Assembly: GCA_963811805.1 (NCBI GenBank) | Contig: CAWESU010000001.1 | Location: forward strand, 2,108,001 to 2,172,000 | Direction: 5' to 3' | DNA: 64,000 nucleotides | DNA from: DAHUXN01 sp963811805 | Lineage (GTDB): Bacteria; Acidobacteriota; Terriglobia; Acidiferrales; UBA7541 | In this document: positions 7,877 to 17,324 of the stretch, piece after piece | How the letters are laid out: each line of letters starts with the position of its first letter | Numbering within the stretch: the first letter of the stretch is position 1 | The notes under the pieces: model-generated | The model's database searches: none | Told to the model about the DNA's origin: nothing | Seen by the model: the letters and a program-made list of their open reading frames with translations, nothing else | Position numbers and translations under genes: made by a program

Positions 7877-9448
7877 ATGAATCTCTTCTCCACTCCCGAA
7901 ATTCTTCGCAACGCGCGCATCCAGCTCCGGCCGGGCAAGCTTCTCGTCGCCGCCGGCATTTGCGCCGCAATTTCCATCGCTCTCGGCTATGGCTACGCCA
8001 AGAGCTCCGGTCTGGCAGGAGAAAACGGAAACGGATTCTTGCATATCATTCTGATCATCCAGGCGGTGGTCCTCGTGATCGGAGGTGGCATCGCGTGCCT
8101 TCACGCTATTCAGCGCGAGAAAGACCAGAATACTTTCGACTTTCAGCGCCTCACGCGCCTTTCGCCTCTTGAGCTCACTCTGGGAAAACTTTTCGGCGCT
8201 CCGCTCATGGTTTTCTTCGTGTTCCTTTGCTTCATCCCCGCCGCCCTGGTCGGCGCTGTCGCAGGACACGCTTCCGCGGCCATTGTGCTTGTCGCTTACG
8301 TGCTGTTGATTCTCGGCGCCATCGTCTACAACTCCTTTGCTCTGGTCATGTCCCTGTTTCTCCGCCGCGGAACAGTCACCTGGGCCATTCTCTTCTTCCT
8401 CGTGTTTGTCGGCTACTCCTCCAGCTCCAATGTTTTTCTCGCGGCCTATCTGGCCCTTGGCTCAATCAGTCCTTTCGTTGCCATTGACCTCGTCAAACAG
8501 AATTCCTGGTCGCTCGCTTCAGAAACCATTTCCATCGGCGGCCGCACGTTCCAGCCGCCCAACCCATTTCACGATGTATTTTTCGGCGTGTCCGTCCATC
8601 ACGCTCTGGTTCTTTTCATTCTCTACATCACCATTCTGGCGTGGCTCATCCCCGCGGTCGCGCGCAACATCAAACGCGATCCCACAAACTACGAGCTCTA
8701 CACGCCACCGCAAGCCCTCGGCTTTCTCTGCTATCTCAATTTCATCCTGTTCGCATTTTTTGTCTGGCGCACGCCCACCGGCCTGTCTGGGCCTTTCGTC
8801 GCGCGGCCTCAGTCCCTCACTCCGCTCGATATCCAAACAATGCTGCTTTCGATGAACATTCTCTTGTTCTTCATCTTCGGCTTCATACTGCTTCGCAATC
8901 GCAACCAGATCCGCCGCGCCCTTCACAGTGGCAATCCGGCCTCCATCGGCCATCCCGAAACTTGGCCCGCTCCCTATCTTTTTCTTGGCGTGCTCATCGT
9001 CGGCACGGCGATGATCCTGATGATCCAATGGAAGCGCGACCCGTCCCTCGAATGGAGCCTCGCTGTCGCCATCTTTCGCGTCGCCTATTTCGCCTTCTGG
9101 CTCATCTGCGATTTTCTCTTCCTGCAGTGGATGAATCTCCGCCGCGGCGCTCATCCCCTTCTAATGGGCGTGCTCTATCTCGGCGTCTACTACGTTTGCG
9201 CCATCATCATCGTCATTTCGCTCAGGGTCGGTCACAATCCTTTCACCGCCATTTTCCTGCCCACCCCGCTTTTCGCACTGGACACCGCTTCCTGGTCCGC
9301 CCACCAAGCCGTTTGGATCGGCGCTCTCATCGCGCAAATCGCCGCTGGCGTCGCCTTCGTTTCCTTCCAGCGCCGTACCATCGCGGGCCTCCAGCCCCAT
9401 CCATCTCCCATTTCTACGAACCCGCACCCGAGCCGCGTTCTCTCGTGA
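7877..9448 (+). CDS. ABC transporter permease
   Basis: This 523-residue integral membrane protein has about twelve hydrophobic segments. The first 250 residues have the ABC-2 layout: a membrane anchor, a cytoplasmic loop with REKDQNTFDFQRLTRLSP, then a block of membrane helices. In this family the loop contacts the ATPase. It follows the ATPase gene by 10 bases and its TGA stop overlaps the ATG of the next gene (TGATG at 9446-9450), which implies an operon with translational coupling. Confidence 0.85.
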   Translation: MNLFSTPEILRNARIQLRPGKLLVAAGICAAISIALGYGYAKSSGLAGENGNGFLHIILIIQAVVLVIGGGIACLHAIQREKDQNTFDFQRLTRLSPLELTLGKLFGAPLMVFFVFLCFIPAALVGAVAGHASAAIVLVAYVLLILGAIVYNSFALVMSLFLRRGTVTWAILFFLVFVGYSSSSNVFLAAYLALGSISPFVAIDLVKQNSWSLASETISIGGRTFQPPNPFHDVFFGVSVHHALVLFILYITILAWLIPAVARNIKRDPTNYELYTPPQALGFLCYLNFILFAFFVWRTPTGLSGPFVARPQSLTPLDIQTMLLSMNILLFFIFGFILLRNRNQIRRALHSGNPASIGHPETWPAPYLFLGVLIVGTAMILMIQWKRDPSLEWSLAVAIFRVAYFAFWLICDFLFLQWMNLRRGAHPLLMGVLYLGVYYVCAIIIVISLRVGHNPFTAIFLPTPLFALDTASWSAHQAVWIGALIAQIAAGVAFVSFQRRTIAGLQPHPSPISTNPHPSRVLS

Positions 9449-10209
9449 TGCGCGCCACCGACGTCGAATTTCGCCACCGTTTCTGGTTCATCGGCGGAAT
9501 TTTCTGGGCGGGATTCGCCTGCTACAGTTTCGACCACCGAACAGCCGGCGTCGCCGTCGCGAAATTATTGTGGGGCCGCAGCCTCAATCTCGACGGGCCT
9601 GCCGGGCTTCGCGCTTTGCATCTGATTTTCGCCTTCGCCGCGCTGCTCTGCATCCTCGCTGCGGCTCTTCGCACCTGGGCCGCGGCCTATCTCCACAGCG
9701 TTATCGTCCACGACCACGCCCTTCATTCCGAAAATCTCGTCGCCGACGGCCCTTTCCGTCGCACGCGCAATCCCCTCTACCTCGGCGGCGTCCTTCTCGC
9801 TGCAGGCATGGGGTTCCTCGCCAGCCGCCTCGGCTGGTGCGTGATGACCTTCGGCCTGCTGTTTTTTTACTACCGCCTCATTTTCCGCGAAGAGGCCGCG
9901 CTCACTGCCTCGCAAGGCGAATCCTTCCGCGCCTACTGCGCCGCCGTCCCGCGCTTTTTCCCGTCGCTCTTCCCGCGTGTGCCCGCCAGCGGCGCCAAGC
10001 CACGCTGGGGCCAGGCCTTTGGCGGCGAACTTTTCATGTGGGGCTTCGCTCTTTCCGTCGTCGCCTTCGCTATCGCTCTCAGCATCCGGGTGTTCTGGAT
10101 CGTTTTGGGCGTCAGTCTGTTTGGTTATGCGTGCTACTGGATGGTTTCCGGCCGCATCGCCCGCCGCGCCGCCAGCCAAGATTCGCAAAAGCCCTCCGCC
10201 TCCTCCTGA
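9448..10209 (+). CDS. Isoprenylcysteine carboxyl methyltransferase (ICMT/PEMT) family membrane protein
   Basis: The protein is 253 residues when started at the ATG that overlaps the preceding stop; the frame is open further upstream but only as a shadow of the permease. It has about six hydrophobic segments. The family signature is RTRNPLYLGGVLLAAG, followed by REEAALTASQGESFRAYCAA and VPRFFPSL, which form the SAM-binding end of ICMT-like enzymes. Bacterial members methylate small molecules or lipids, and their substrates are mostly unknown. Coupling to the ABC pair suggests that it modifies something handled by that transporter, which is inference. Confidence 0.8.
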   Translation: MRATDVEFRHRFWFIGGIFWAGFACYSFDHRTAGVAVAKLLWGRSLNLDGPAGLRALHLIFAFAALLCILAAALRTWAAAYLHSVIVHDHALHSENLVADGPFRRTRNPLYLGGVLLAAGMGFLASRLGWCVMTFGLLFFYYRLIFREEAALTASQGESFRAYCAAVPRFFPSLFPRVPASGAKPRWGQAFGGELFMWGFALSVVAFAIALSIRVFWIVLGVSLFGYACYWMVSGRIARRAASQDSQKPSASS

Positions 10210-10324
10210 CCGCGCTATTTCTTTCTTCGCCCGGCGTGCGCGCCATCCGAATCGGGCTTGCTTCCGCCGCCCACACGATGTCACAGTAGCCGCCTGCAAT
10301 TCTGCCAATGAGAGGCTTGCGAAA

Positions 10325-12358
10325 ATGAAGCGTTCCTGTCGCGTCACTACGATTTCTTTCATCGCATCTCTGCTTTGCACCGCCGCCATGGGCGCAACCG
10401 CGAATTTCCCGCCGCCGCCCAAGCCCTCTCCAGCCGTCGAACAAGCCATGCGCTCCATGTTCGGAGTGCACGAAATCTCCGAAGCCGTAATTTCGCCCGA
10501 CGGCCAGCGTGTCGCCTGGGTCGAATCTCTCACCGGTAAAAACGGCGCGCCTTCGCCCAATTCCGCCATCTACTTCGCCGACTGGAAATCCGGCGCCGCG
10601 CCCCAGCGCATCACCGCCGCCGCTGCAGGCGCCGCAGCGGAAAATGACGTCGCCTGGTCGCCTGACAGCAAGTCCATCGCGTTTTTCTCTGACGCTGGCC
10701 ACTCCGGCCAGCCGCAGCTTTACATTTCCATGCTCACCGGTGCTCCACGACAGCTCACTCACATCAAAGGTGATGCTTCCGCCCCGCTCTGGTCTCCCGA
10801 CGGCAAAACCATCTCCTTCCTCTACATCGAAAACGCTCCTCGCGCCGCCGGCCCGCTCGCCGCGGAAACGCAGCCCGAAGGCGTCATTCGCGAGGCGGCC
10901 TATGAGCAGCGCCTCGCTCTCGTCGACGTGGCCACCGCGCAGCTCCACGAAATCTCGCCCGCCGACATGTACGTCTACGAATACGACTGGTCGCCTGACT
11001 CCACAAAAATCGTCGCCACCGCCGCCTACGGCAACGGAGACAACAACTGGTGGATCGCCGACCTCTGCATCTTCGACGCCGTGCATCCCGCGCCGCCGCG
11101 ATCCATCTTCAAATCCACAACCGAAATACAAATCGGCACGCCCAAATGGTCCCCTGACGGCCAATCCGTCGCCTTCATCGGCGGCCTCATGAGCGATGAA
11201 GTCTCCGTCGGCGGAGACGTCTACACGCTGCCCGCCAATTCTTCGAACAGCGGCGGCGATCCCCGCGACGTCACGCCCGGCATCAACGCCACGCCCAATT
11301 CCGTCCAGTGGGCTTCCGATTCGCATTCCATCATCTTCAGCGAAATCGCCGACGGCCAAACCGGCATAGCCTCCGTCAATCTCGATTCTGGCGCTGTCTC
11401 CACGCTCTACGTCGCCGGCGAGCATCTTGGCTCCGGCTTCGGCCCCGGCATTTCTCTTTCGCGCGACGGAAAAATCGCCGGCGTAGTGCGCCAATCCTTC
11501 AGCAATCCGCCGGAACTCTGGGCCGGCCCCATCGGCAGTTGGAAGCAGGTCACTCATCTCAACAGCTCCCTCCATCCCGTCTGGGGCAAAGCCGAAACCC
11601 TTCACTGGAATACGGACATCGGCCAGGTCCAGGGCTGGCTGCTTTATCCGCTGCACTATGACCCCGCGAAAAAATACGGCCTCATCGTCAGCGTTCACGG
11701 CGGTCCCGCTGCCGCCAACCTGCAAGGCTGGCCCACTCGCTGGTCCTACGTCGACGCCATGTCCGCCGACGGCTTTTTCGTCCTTTTCCCGAATCCTCGC
11801 GGCAGCTACGGCTCGGGCGAAGCCTTCACCCGCGCGAACGTGAAAGACTTTGGCGGCGGCGATTTCAAAGACATCATGGCTGGCGTTGACGCCGCCATTG
11901 CCGCAGTGCCCGTCGATCCCGACCGCGTCGGCGTCACCGGCTGGAGCTACGGCGGCTACATGTCCATGTGGGCCGTCACGCAAACCAATCGCTTCAAGGC
12001 CGCCGTCATCGGCGCCGGCCTCGCCGACTGGCTCAGCTACTACGGCGAAAACGACATCGACCAGTGGATGATCCCTTACTTCGGCGCCACCGTTTACGAC
12101 GATCCTGGGGTCTACGCGAAAAGCGGCCCAATCCAATTCGTCAAAAACGCGCAGACGCCCTCGCTCCTCGTCGTCGGCGACAGCGATGGCGAATGCCCCA
12201 CACCGCAATCGTTTGAATTCTGGCGCGCGCTCATGAACTACCACGTGCCCACCGAGCTCGTCGTCTATCCCCACGAGGGACACATGTTCGCCAACCCTGC
12301 GCACAGCCGCGACGTGCTCCTTCGCGCCGTCGCCTGGTTCAACCAGTATCTGAAATAA
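10325..12358 (+). CDS. Secreted S9-family (prolyl oligopeptidase/DPP-like) peptidase
   Basis: The product is 677 residues with a signal peptide (ISFIASLLCTAAMGA). The N-terminal 400 residues form a propeller with repeated WSPDGK/WSPDSK blades (TolB/DPP type). The C-terminal 270 residues are an alpha/beta hydrolase. The nucleophile Ser541 is in GWSYGGYMS, the acid is Asp621 in GDSDGE, and His653 is in HEGHMF. It probably trims proline-containing or short peptides in the periplasm. I start at 10325 because the signal peptide begins there; the frame upstream overlaps the methyltransferase and is a shadow. Confidence 0.9.
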   Translation: MKRSCRVTTISFIASLLCTAAMGATANFPPPPKPSPAVEQAMRSMFGVHEISEAVISPDGQRVAWVESLTGKNGAPSPNSAIYFADWKSGAAPQRITAAAAGAAAENDVAWSPDSKSIAFFSDAGHSGQPQLYISMLTGAPRQLTHIKGDASAPLWSPDGKTISFLYIENAPRAAGPLAAETQPEGVIREAAYEQRLALVDVATAQLHEISPADMYVYEYDWSPDSTKIVATAAYGNGDNNWWIADLCIFDAVHPAPPRSIFKSTTEIQIGTPKWSPDGQSVAFIGGLMSDEVSVGGDVYTLPANSSNSGGDPRDVTPGINATPNSVQWASDSHSIIFSEIADGQTGIASVNLDSGAVSTLYVAGEHLGSGFGPGISLSRDGKIAGVVRQSFSNPPELWAGPIGSWKQVTHLNSSLHPVWGKAETLHWNTDIGQVQGWLLYPLHYDPAKKYGLIVSVHGGPAAANLQGWPTRWSYVDAMSADGFFVLFPNPRGSYGSGEAFTRANVKDFGGGDFKDIMAGVDAAIAAVPVDPDRVGVTGWSYGGYMSMWAVTQTNRFKAAVIGAGLADWLSYYGENDIDQWMIPYFGATVYDDPGVYAKSGPIQFVKNAQTPSLLVVGDSDGECPTPQSFEFWRALMNYHVPTELVVYPHEGHMFANPAHSRDVLLRAVAWFNQYLK

Positions 12359-12386
12359 CCCGCGATAATCGGAAGGGAGCAGAATC

Positions 12387-12953
12387 GTGCGCAAACTAAT
12401 CATCTTCGATCACATCACGCTGGACGGCTACTTCTGCGGTGTTAACGGCGATATTAGCTTCTTCCAAAATCGCTTCAGGGACGACGAGTTCTACGCCTTT
12501 GCCGTGGACAATATAAAAGCCGCCGGCGCGCTTCTTTTCGGCAGGGTCACCTACGACCTCATGGTCAGCCACTGACCCACGCCTGAGGCCATCAAAAATG
12601 ACCCCGTCGTGGCCGAGCGCATGAATAGTCTCCCCAAGTTCGTCTTTTCACGGACCCTTACCAAAACGCCGTGGAACAACACCCAACTCGTGAAGGGCGA
12701 CCTCGTCTCCGAAGTCCGAAAACTCAAAGAAGCGCCCGGAAACCGCATGGCCATTCTGGGCAGCGGCAACATCGTCGCGCAACTCGCGCCCCACGGCCTG
12801 ATCGACGAATACGAAATTGTCCTGAACCCTGTCGCCATCGGCCGTGGCCGCGCGCTGTTCGAGGGCATCGCCGAGCCTCTCCACCTGAAGCTCACCAAAA
12901 CTCACATTTTCCGCAACGGCAATATTTTGCTTTGCTACCAGCCAACGGCATGA
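12387..12953 (+). pseudogene. RibD C-terminal (dihydrofolate reductase-like) protein broken by an in-frame TGA
   Basis: From the GTG at 12387, preceded by GGAAGGGAG, one frame encodes a 188-residue RibD_C/DHFR-like protein, interrupted by a TGA at 12573-12575. The first part has the usual start RKLIIFDHITLDGYF and FGRVTYDLMVSH. Right after the stop the frame continues PTPEAIKNDP, then SGNIVAQLAPHGLIDEYEI and the normal C-terminus. In this family the residue at the stop is normally Trp (W-PTPEA), so a single TGG to TGA change explains it. All other parts look intact, so the lesion is recent or a sequencing error. The family includes small reductases of unknown substrate. Confidence 0.8.
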
Positions 12954-13287
12954 CCGCGCGGCCAATCGCTTATTTGACCCCTCCAAATCACTAAGCCAAA
13001 TTTTGCCCTCCGCGCTCGCCCGAAAATCCTGCTAAATCCCTGCAAATCCAGCAAGAAAACTCCGCCTCCGAATGCGCGGACACTTTTTCGCCTGTCCCCA
13101 CGGACAAATTCATCATGCGCGCGCCGCATTGCACCAAAACTGTACGGATGCCCAGTAGTCACCGTTGCGCGCCGGGGCTAGGCTTGTCACCAATCAGTCA
13201 GCACCACGCAACACCGAAGCAGCACGAAAGTCGCAAGCGAACTTTAGCAGGACTCGCAAGGTAGCGCGGGCGAGAAAGGATGCGGGA
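12954..13287. other. Intergenic stretch without recognisable features
   Basis: About 330 bases separate the broken RibD-like gene from the TPR gene. No palindrome with a T-tract, no RNA-like fold and no supported reading frame was seen. A frame open from a TTG at 13165 leads into the TPR gene, but its product there is low-complexity and lacks a ribosome site. Confidence 0.4.
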
Positions 13288-13791
13288 ATGTCGCAAATGT
13301 CCTATGCACTTGCAGGGATGGCAGGGCCTTCGCCGGTGGATGCGGGAATGCTCGAATTCAAGGAATGCCTGAAACACATGCGCGATGGGCATCCGGAAGA
13401 CGCTCTCGGGCATGCGCGGCGGGCGCTGGGCGCGGCACCAAAAAATCCGTTCTATCTCTCCTATACAGGTCTCTTGGCGGCTATGGCGGACAAGCGTTAC
13501 GCCGATGCTGAAACGCTCTGCCAGGAAGCCCTCAACCTGAAATGCAACCACGCGCAGCTCTACCTCAACTTGGCCGAAGTCTACAACCAGGCTGGCAGAA
13601 CTTCCGACGCGATTGATGTTTTGGAAAAAGGTATGGTGTCCGCGGGACGCGATTTTCGCATTCGACGGGCTCTCGAAAGGATCGGAGTGCGGCGGCAACC
13701 GGTGCTTAGCTTTCTGCACCGGAGCAATCCGATCAATGTAGTGCTCGGGCGTCTGCGCTTTCGCATGGCAGGCCCGGCGCGGTCGAACTAG
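13288..13791 (+). CDS. TPR-repeat protein
   Basis: The product is 167 residues from the ATG at 13288 (MSQMSY). Three tetratricopeptide-like repeats are visible between residues about 20 and 125: AGMLEFKECLKHMRDGHPED, then PKNPFYLSYTGLLAAM with YADAETLCQEAL, then HAQLYLNLAEVYNQAGRTSD. The C-terminal 40 residues are basic. TPR proteins act as protein-binding scaffolds. Its position directly before a type IV pilin gene makes a role in pilus assembly possible, but nothing in the sequence proves it. Confidence 0.75.
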   Translation: MSQMSYALAGMAGPSPVDAGMLEFKECLKHMRDGHPEDALGHARRALGAAPKNPFYLSYTGLLAAMADKRYADAETLCQEALNLKCNHAQLYLNLAEVYNQAGRTSDAIDVLEKGMVSAGRDFRIRRALERIGVRRQPVLSFLHRSNPINVVLGRLRFRMAGPARSN

Positions 13792-13802
13792 CGCGGCTCG
13801 GA

Positions 13803-13827
13803 CGGGCGGGGACTCTGGCCCCGCCCG
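13803..13827 (+). terminator. GC-rich stem-loop after the TPR gene
   Basis: A perfect 9-bp stem CGGGCGGGG / CCCCGCCCG encloses a 7-base loop. It starts 12 bases after the TPR stop. No T-tract follows, so it may act as a weak or Rho-assisted terminator, or stabilise the mRNA end. Confidence 0.45.
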
Positions 13828-13841
13828 CCACTGAATTTGCA

Positions 13842-13857
13842 TGGCGCGCTATTCGCA
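13842..13857 (+). promoter_or_regulatory. Possible sigma-54 promoter for the pilin gene
   Basis: TGGCGCGCTATTCGCA has GG and GC spaced by 10 bases, as required for a -24/-12 element, with two differences from TGGCACG-N4-TTGCA. It lies 171 bases before the pilin ATG. Type IV pilin genes of several other phyla use sigma-54, which is the main reason to note it. Confidence 0.3.
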
Positions 13858-14027
13858 ACAGTTTTTTACGGGGCCCCCAACGCGGATTAGGCATTTGGGG
13901 TGACAACGAGTTCCCCAAGCAGCCAACCCACAGGGAAGCCCGGGGCGAGCTCCCCCCTCGTCCCGGGTGCTTCACTTCCTGCAGTCGCAAGTTGTAAAGT
14001 CTTAGGGACGGCTTTGAAGGAGAGGAC

Positions 14028-14573
14028 ATGAGAAAGAACCAGAAGGGCTTTTCGTTGATTGAGTTGTTGATCGTGGTGGCAATCATCCTGATTATCGCCG
14101 CGATTGCTATTCCGAACCTGCTGCGCTCGAAGATGGCCGCCAACGAGGCCTCGGCAGTGGGCTCGATTCGTACCGTCGTGACCGCTTCCATCACTTACAA
14201 TTCGACCTATGGGAACCAGTTTCAGCCTACGCTGGCGACCTTGGGACCCCCGGCGGGCGGCGGCGCAGTGAGCTGCGCGGCTGCCGGTTTGCTGGATCCG
14301 CTTCTGTCTGGTGTGAACCCGGCCTCCGCGACTCCGCAAAAGAGCGGATACCAGTTCACCTATACCCCGACGGGTGCGCCGACTGCTCCGGTGCCAGCAG
14401 GTTGCACGGCTGGTTCGGCAGGGTTTGTGATCGCGGCCAAGGCGATTACCCAGGGCACCACGGGCAACCGCTCGTTCTGTTCGGACGAGACGGGCGTGCT
14501 GTATGACGACCCGACAGGCGGGACCACGGCAACGACCGAGGCCACCTGTGAAGCATTGACCCCGTTGCAGTAA
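14028..14573 (+). CDS. Type IV major pilin-like protein
   Basis: The product is 181 residues with a short basic leader MRKNQKG, cut before FSLIELLIVVAIILIIAAIA as in class III prepilins. The mature protein starts with Phe, has the conserved Glu at position 5 and continues PNLLRSKMAANEASAVGSIR, the standard alpha-1 spine of PilA. The C-terminal domain contains four or five Cys, enough for disulfide-bonded D-regions. A strong AAGGAGAGG ribosome site precedes the ATG and a strong terminator follows the stop. It should build pili or a type II-like pseudopilus. The prepilin peptidase and assembly genes are not in the window. Confidence 0.93.
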   Translation: MRKNQKGFSLIELLIVVAIILIIAAIAIPNLLRSKMAANEASAVGSIRTVVTASITYNSTYGNQFQPTLATLGPPAGGGAVSCAAAGLLDPLLSGVNPASATPQKSGYQFTYTPTGAPTAPVPAGCTAGSAGFVIAAKAITQGTTGNRSFCSDETGVLYDDPTGGTTATTEATCEALTPLQ

Positions 14574-14604
14574 GACTAGCGAGAACACAGAGCAGGAAAC
14601 TGAA

Positions 14605-14632
14605 GGGAGGGGTTCACCCCCTCCCTTTTTTT
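14605..14632 (+). terminator. Rho-independent terminator of the pilin gene
   Basis: GGGAGGGG pairs with CCCCTCCC across a 5-base loop, followed by seven T (14626-14632). It lies 31 bases after the pilin stop. Confidence 0.92.
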
Positions 14633-14758
14633 GTCTCAGTTTCATGCCGCCTCTCGCTATTCTTCGTAAACTCAGAAACATTTCGCTAGTAGGCATCGTA
14701 TCTACAAAAGAGACGGCTCTCTGTCTGTTTTCGCTAAACAGCAGGAGGGGGAAGCCCC

Positions 14759-17212
14759 ATGGGTACGTTTTGGCAGGACCTTCGTTACGCCTTCCGCATG
14801 CTCACCAAATCGCCCCTGCTCACTGTCATCGTCGTTCTCACGCTCGCTCTGGGCATCGGCGCCAACACCGCGATCTTCGGCATCGTGAACGGATTTCTGC
14901 TGCGCCCGCTCCCCGTCAAATCGCCCGAGCAGATCATGCTCCTCGCCGGGAAAGTCCAGGGCGACTCGATCGGGATTTACACGCTTTCCTATCCCCAGCT
15001 TGTTGACTTCCGCAAACAGGCCGATGTGTTCTCCGACCTTTTTGCTTACCAGATCAGTATCGGCGGTCTCAGTTTCGACGGTAAGACCGACCAATTTTTC
15101 TTCGACTATGTCACCGGAAATTACTTCTCGGCCCTCGGCCTCCAGCCCGCCCTAGGCCGCCTCTTTCTTCCCTCCCAAGGAGAAGAGGGCGGCAAGGACC
15201 CTTACCTCGTCCTCGGCTATTCCTACTGGCAAAAGCGATTCGGCGGCGACCCTGCCATCGTGGGCAAACAAGTGCTGATCGATGGCCAGGACGCTACCAT
15301 CATCGGCGTCGCACCGAAGGGATTTCAAGGCACGCAGTTCGCAGTGGAAATGGACGGTTATGTCCCGCTGAACATGATGCCCGGCGCGGACAAGTTTTGG
15401 GCCGACCGCACGGCCCGCAGCCTGGCCATCATGGCCAGACTGAAGCCGGGAATCAGTCTCCGTGAGGCGCAAAGTTCGGTGGATGTTATCGCGCAACGCC
15501 TCGCCGACCAATACCCCGCCACCGATAAAGGCGTTGCCGCTCGCGTGATTCCGGAGAGATTCGCGCGGCCCCAGCCCTTCGCCACCAACATCGTCCCGTT
15601 CGTCGCCGGCTTGTTCCTGGTGCTGGCCGGCTTGGTGTTGCTGCTCGCCTGCATGAACGTCGCAAACATCCTGCTGGTGCGCGCCACCGTCCGCCAACGC
15701 GAAATGGCCATTCGCGCCGCTCTCGGCGCTGGCCGCAGCCGTCTCATTCGTCAACTGCTCACCGAGAGCATGGTCTTGGCGCTCTTCGGCGGACTAGGTG
15801 GACTTCTTTTGGGTAACTGGGCCACCCGCGTGATTCCTTCGCTTCTTCCGGAATCCAAAATTCCTATCCATATGAGCTTCGCGATGGACTGGCGCGTCTT
15901 TCTCTACGCGCTGGCCGCCGCCTTGGTCACCGGCGCGCTGATGGGTCTCTGGCCGGCTTTCCGCGCCGCTCGCACCGACGTCAACGCCGTGCTGCACGGC
16001 GAAGGCCGCAGTGACAGCGCGGGAGTTGGCCGTCACCGCTTGCGCAGCGTGCTGGTGGTGGCCCAGGTCGGCGGCTCGCTTGTGCTGTTGATCGTCGCCG
16101 GGCTTTTCGTGCGCACGCTGATGCACGCGCAGCGCGCCTATCTTGGATTCGATCCCGATCATGTCCTCAATGTCACTCTGGATCCCAGGGAAGCCGGATA
16201 CGACGAGACGCGCACCAAGACTTTCTATCATGATCTCGAAACAAACGTTCGCGCCCTCCCTGGAGTCGAAAACGCCAGCCTCGCATTCAGCGTCCCGATG
16301 GGAATCGTGAGCAACGGTGGCCAGGTTTACATCGAAGGCCGCATCCTCCCGCCCAACCAGCGGCCTCCCGTTGTTTTCTACAACATGGTCGACGCGTCCT
16401 ATTTCGATACTCTGCGCGTTCCGCTCCTTCGCGGCCGCGCCTTCCGTGAAAACGATGACGAAAAAGCGCCGCTCGTGGCCATCGTGAATCAGGCCATGGC
16501 CCAGCAGTTGTGGCCCAACGAAAACCCCATCGGAAAACGCTTCAGCCTGAAAAGCGACACGGGCCCCTTCGTCCAAGTCGTCGGCGTGGCCGCGAATGGA
16601 AAATACATTTTCCTCGGATGGAGCAATCAACCATACTTTTACGTGCCGCTGGCGCAGAACTACGCTTCGTACCGAACCCTGCAGCTTCGCACTTCGGTGC
16701 CGCCGGAAGGCCTGATCCCCCAGGTCCAAAGCGCCATCCGCTCGCTCGCTCCCACCGTCCCGGCTTCCGACGTCCGCACCATGAAGGACTCTCTCTCCGG
16801 AGCGAACGGCTATTTCATTTTCCGCGTCGGCGCCATCCTCGCCGCCGCGCTCGGAATTCTCGGCCTGACGCTCGCCGTCGTTGGCGTCTATGGAGTCGTC
16901 TCCTATTCCGCCAGCCAGCGCACCCACGAAATCGGCATCCGCATGGCGCTCGGCGCGGACCGCCGCAATATCCTGGTGCTGGTATTGCGCCAGGGATTGA
17001 CGCTCGTGATCGCCGGAGTGCTCTCCGGCCTGCTGCTGTCGTGGGCGCTGACGCGCTCGATGGCCACGCTTTTGGTCGGCGTCAGCCCCACCGACGCGCT
17101 CACTTTCATCTCCGCGACGCTGCTGCTCACCGCGATTGGCCTGTGGGCCTGCTACGCTCCGGCGCGCCGCGCCATGCGCCTCGAACCCATGGCCGCTCTG
17201 CGCCACGAATAA
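14759..17212 (+). CDS. Duplicated orphan permease (ADOP type) of the MacB/FtsX ABC superfamily
   Basis: The product is 817 residues with two copies of the MacB periplasmic core plus FtsX membrane unit. The first unit starts WQDLRYAFRMLTKSPLLTVI and LGIGANTAIFGIVN, a typical opening of the Acidobacterial duplicated orphan permeases, and ends with MNVANILLVRATVRQREMAI. The second unit repeats this with LRSVLVVAQVGGSLVL and SASQRTHEIGIRMALGADRR. Length is normal for the family. No ATPase gene is adjacent, as is usual for these orphan permeases. A role in envelope transport or mechanotransmission is inferred from MacB only. Confidence 0.92.
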   Translation: MGTFWQDLRYAFRMLTKSPLLTVIVVLTLALGIGANTAIFGIVNGFLLRPLPVKSPEQIMLLAGKVQGDSIGIYTLSYPQLVDFRKQADVFSDLFAYQISIGGLSFDGKTDQFFFDYVTGNYFSALGLQPALGRLFLPSQGEEGGKDPYLVLGYSYWQKRFGGDPAIVGKQVLIDGQDATIIGVAPKGFQGTQFAVEMDGYVPLNMMPGADKFWADRTARSLAIMARLKPGISLREAQSSVDVIAQRLADQYPATDKGVAARVIPERFARPQPFATNIVPFVAGLFLVLAGLVLLLACMNVANILLVRATVRQREMAIRAALGAGRSRLIRQLLTESMVLALFGGLGGLLLGNWATRVIPSLLPESKIPIHMSFAMDWRVFLYALAAALVTGALMGLWPAFRAARTDVNAVLHGEGRSDSAGVGRHRLRSVLVVAQVGGSLVLLIVAGLFVRTLMHAQRAYLGFDPDHVLNVTLDPREAGYDETRTKTFYHDLETNVRALPGVENASLAFSVPMGIVSNGGQVYIEGRILPPNQRPPVVFYNMVDASYFDTLRVPLLRGRAFRENDDEKAPLVAIVNQAMAQQLWPNENPIGKRFSLKSDTGPFVQVVGVAANGKYIFLGWSNQPYFYVPLAQNYASYRTLQLRTSVPPEGLIPQVQSAIRSLAPTVPASDVRTMKDSLSGANGYFIFRVGAILAAALGILGLTLAVVGVYGVVSYSASQRTHEIGIRMALGADRRNILVLVLRQGLTLVIAGVLSGLLLSWALTRSMATLLVGVSPTDALTFISATLLLTAIGLWACYAPARRAMRLEPMAALRHE

Positions 17213-17324
17213 CCACGAGCTTCTTTTCTATAGCCACAAGTCACACCAAGCCGTTCGCTGGATACCCGACGGGCCCGAACGAGCGCCGCTCCGGTTGCAG
17301 CGCCGGTTGTAGAATGAGGGCGAA

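Noticed and set aside
10112..12403. A 763-residue open frame on the minus strand
   Set aside because: It is antisense to the S9 peptidase, which has its full catalytic triad and signal peptide.
12573..12575. Selenocysteine or other recoding at the TGA
   Set aside because: The family residue is Trp, not Cys, and no stem-loop of SECIS type was seen after the TGA. A nonsense change is simpler.
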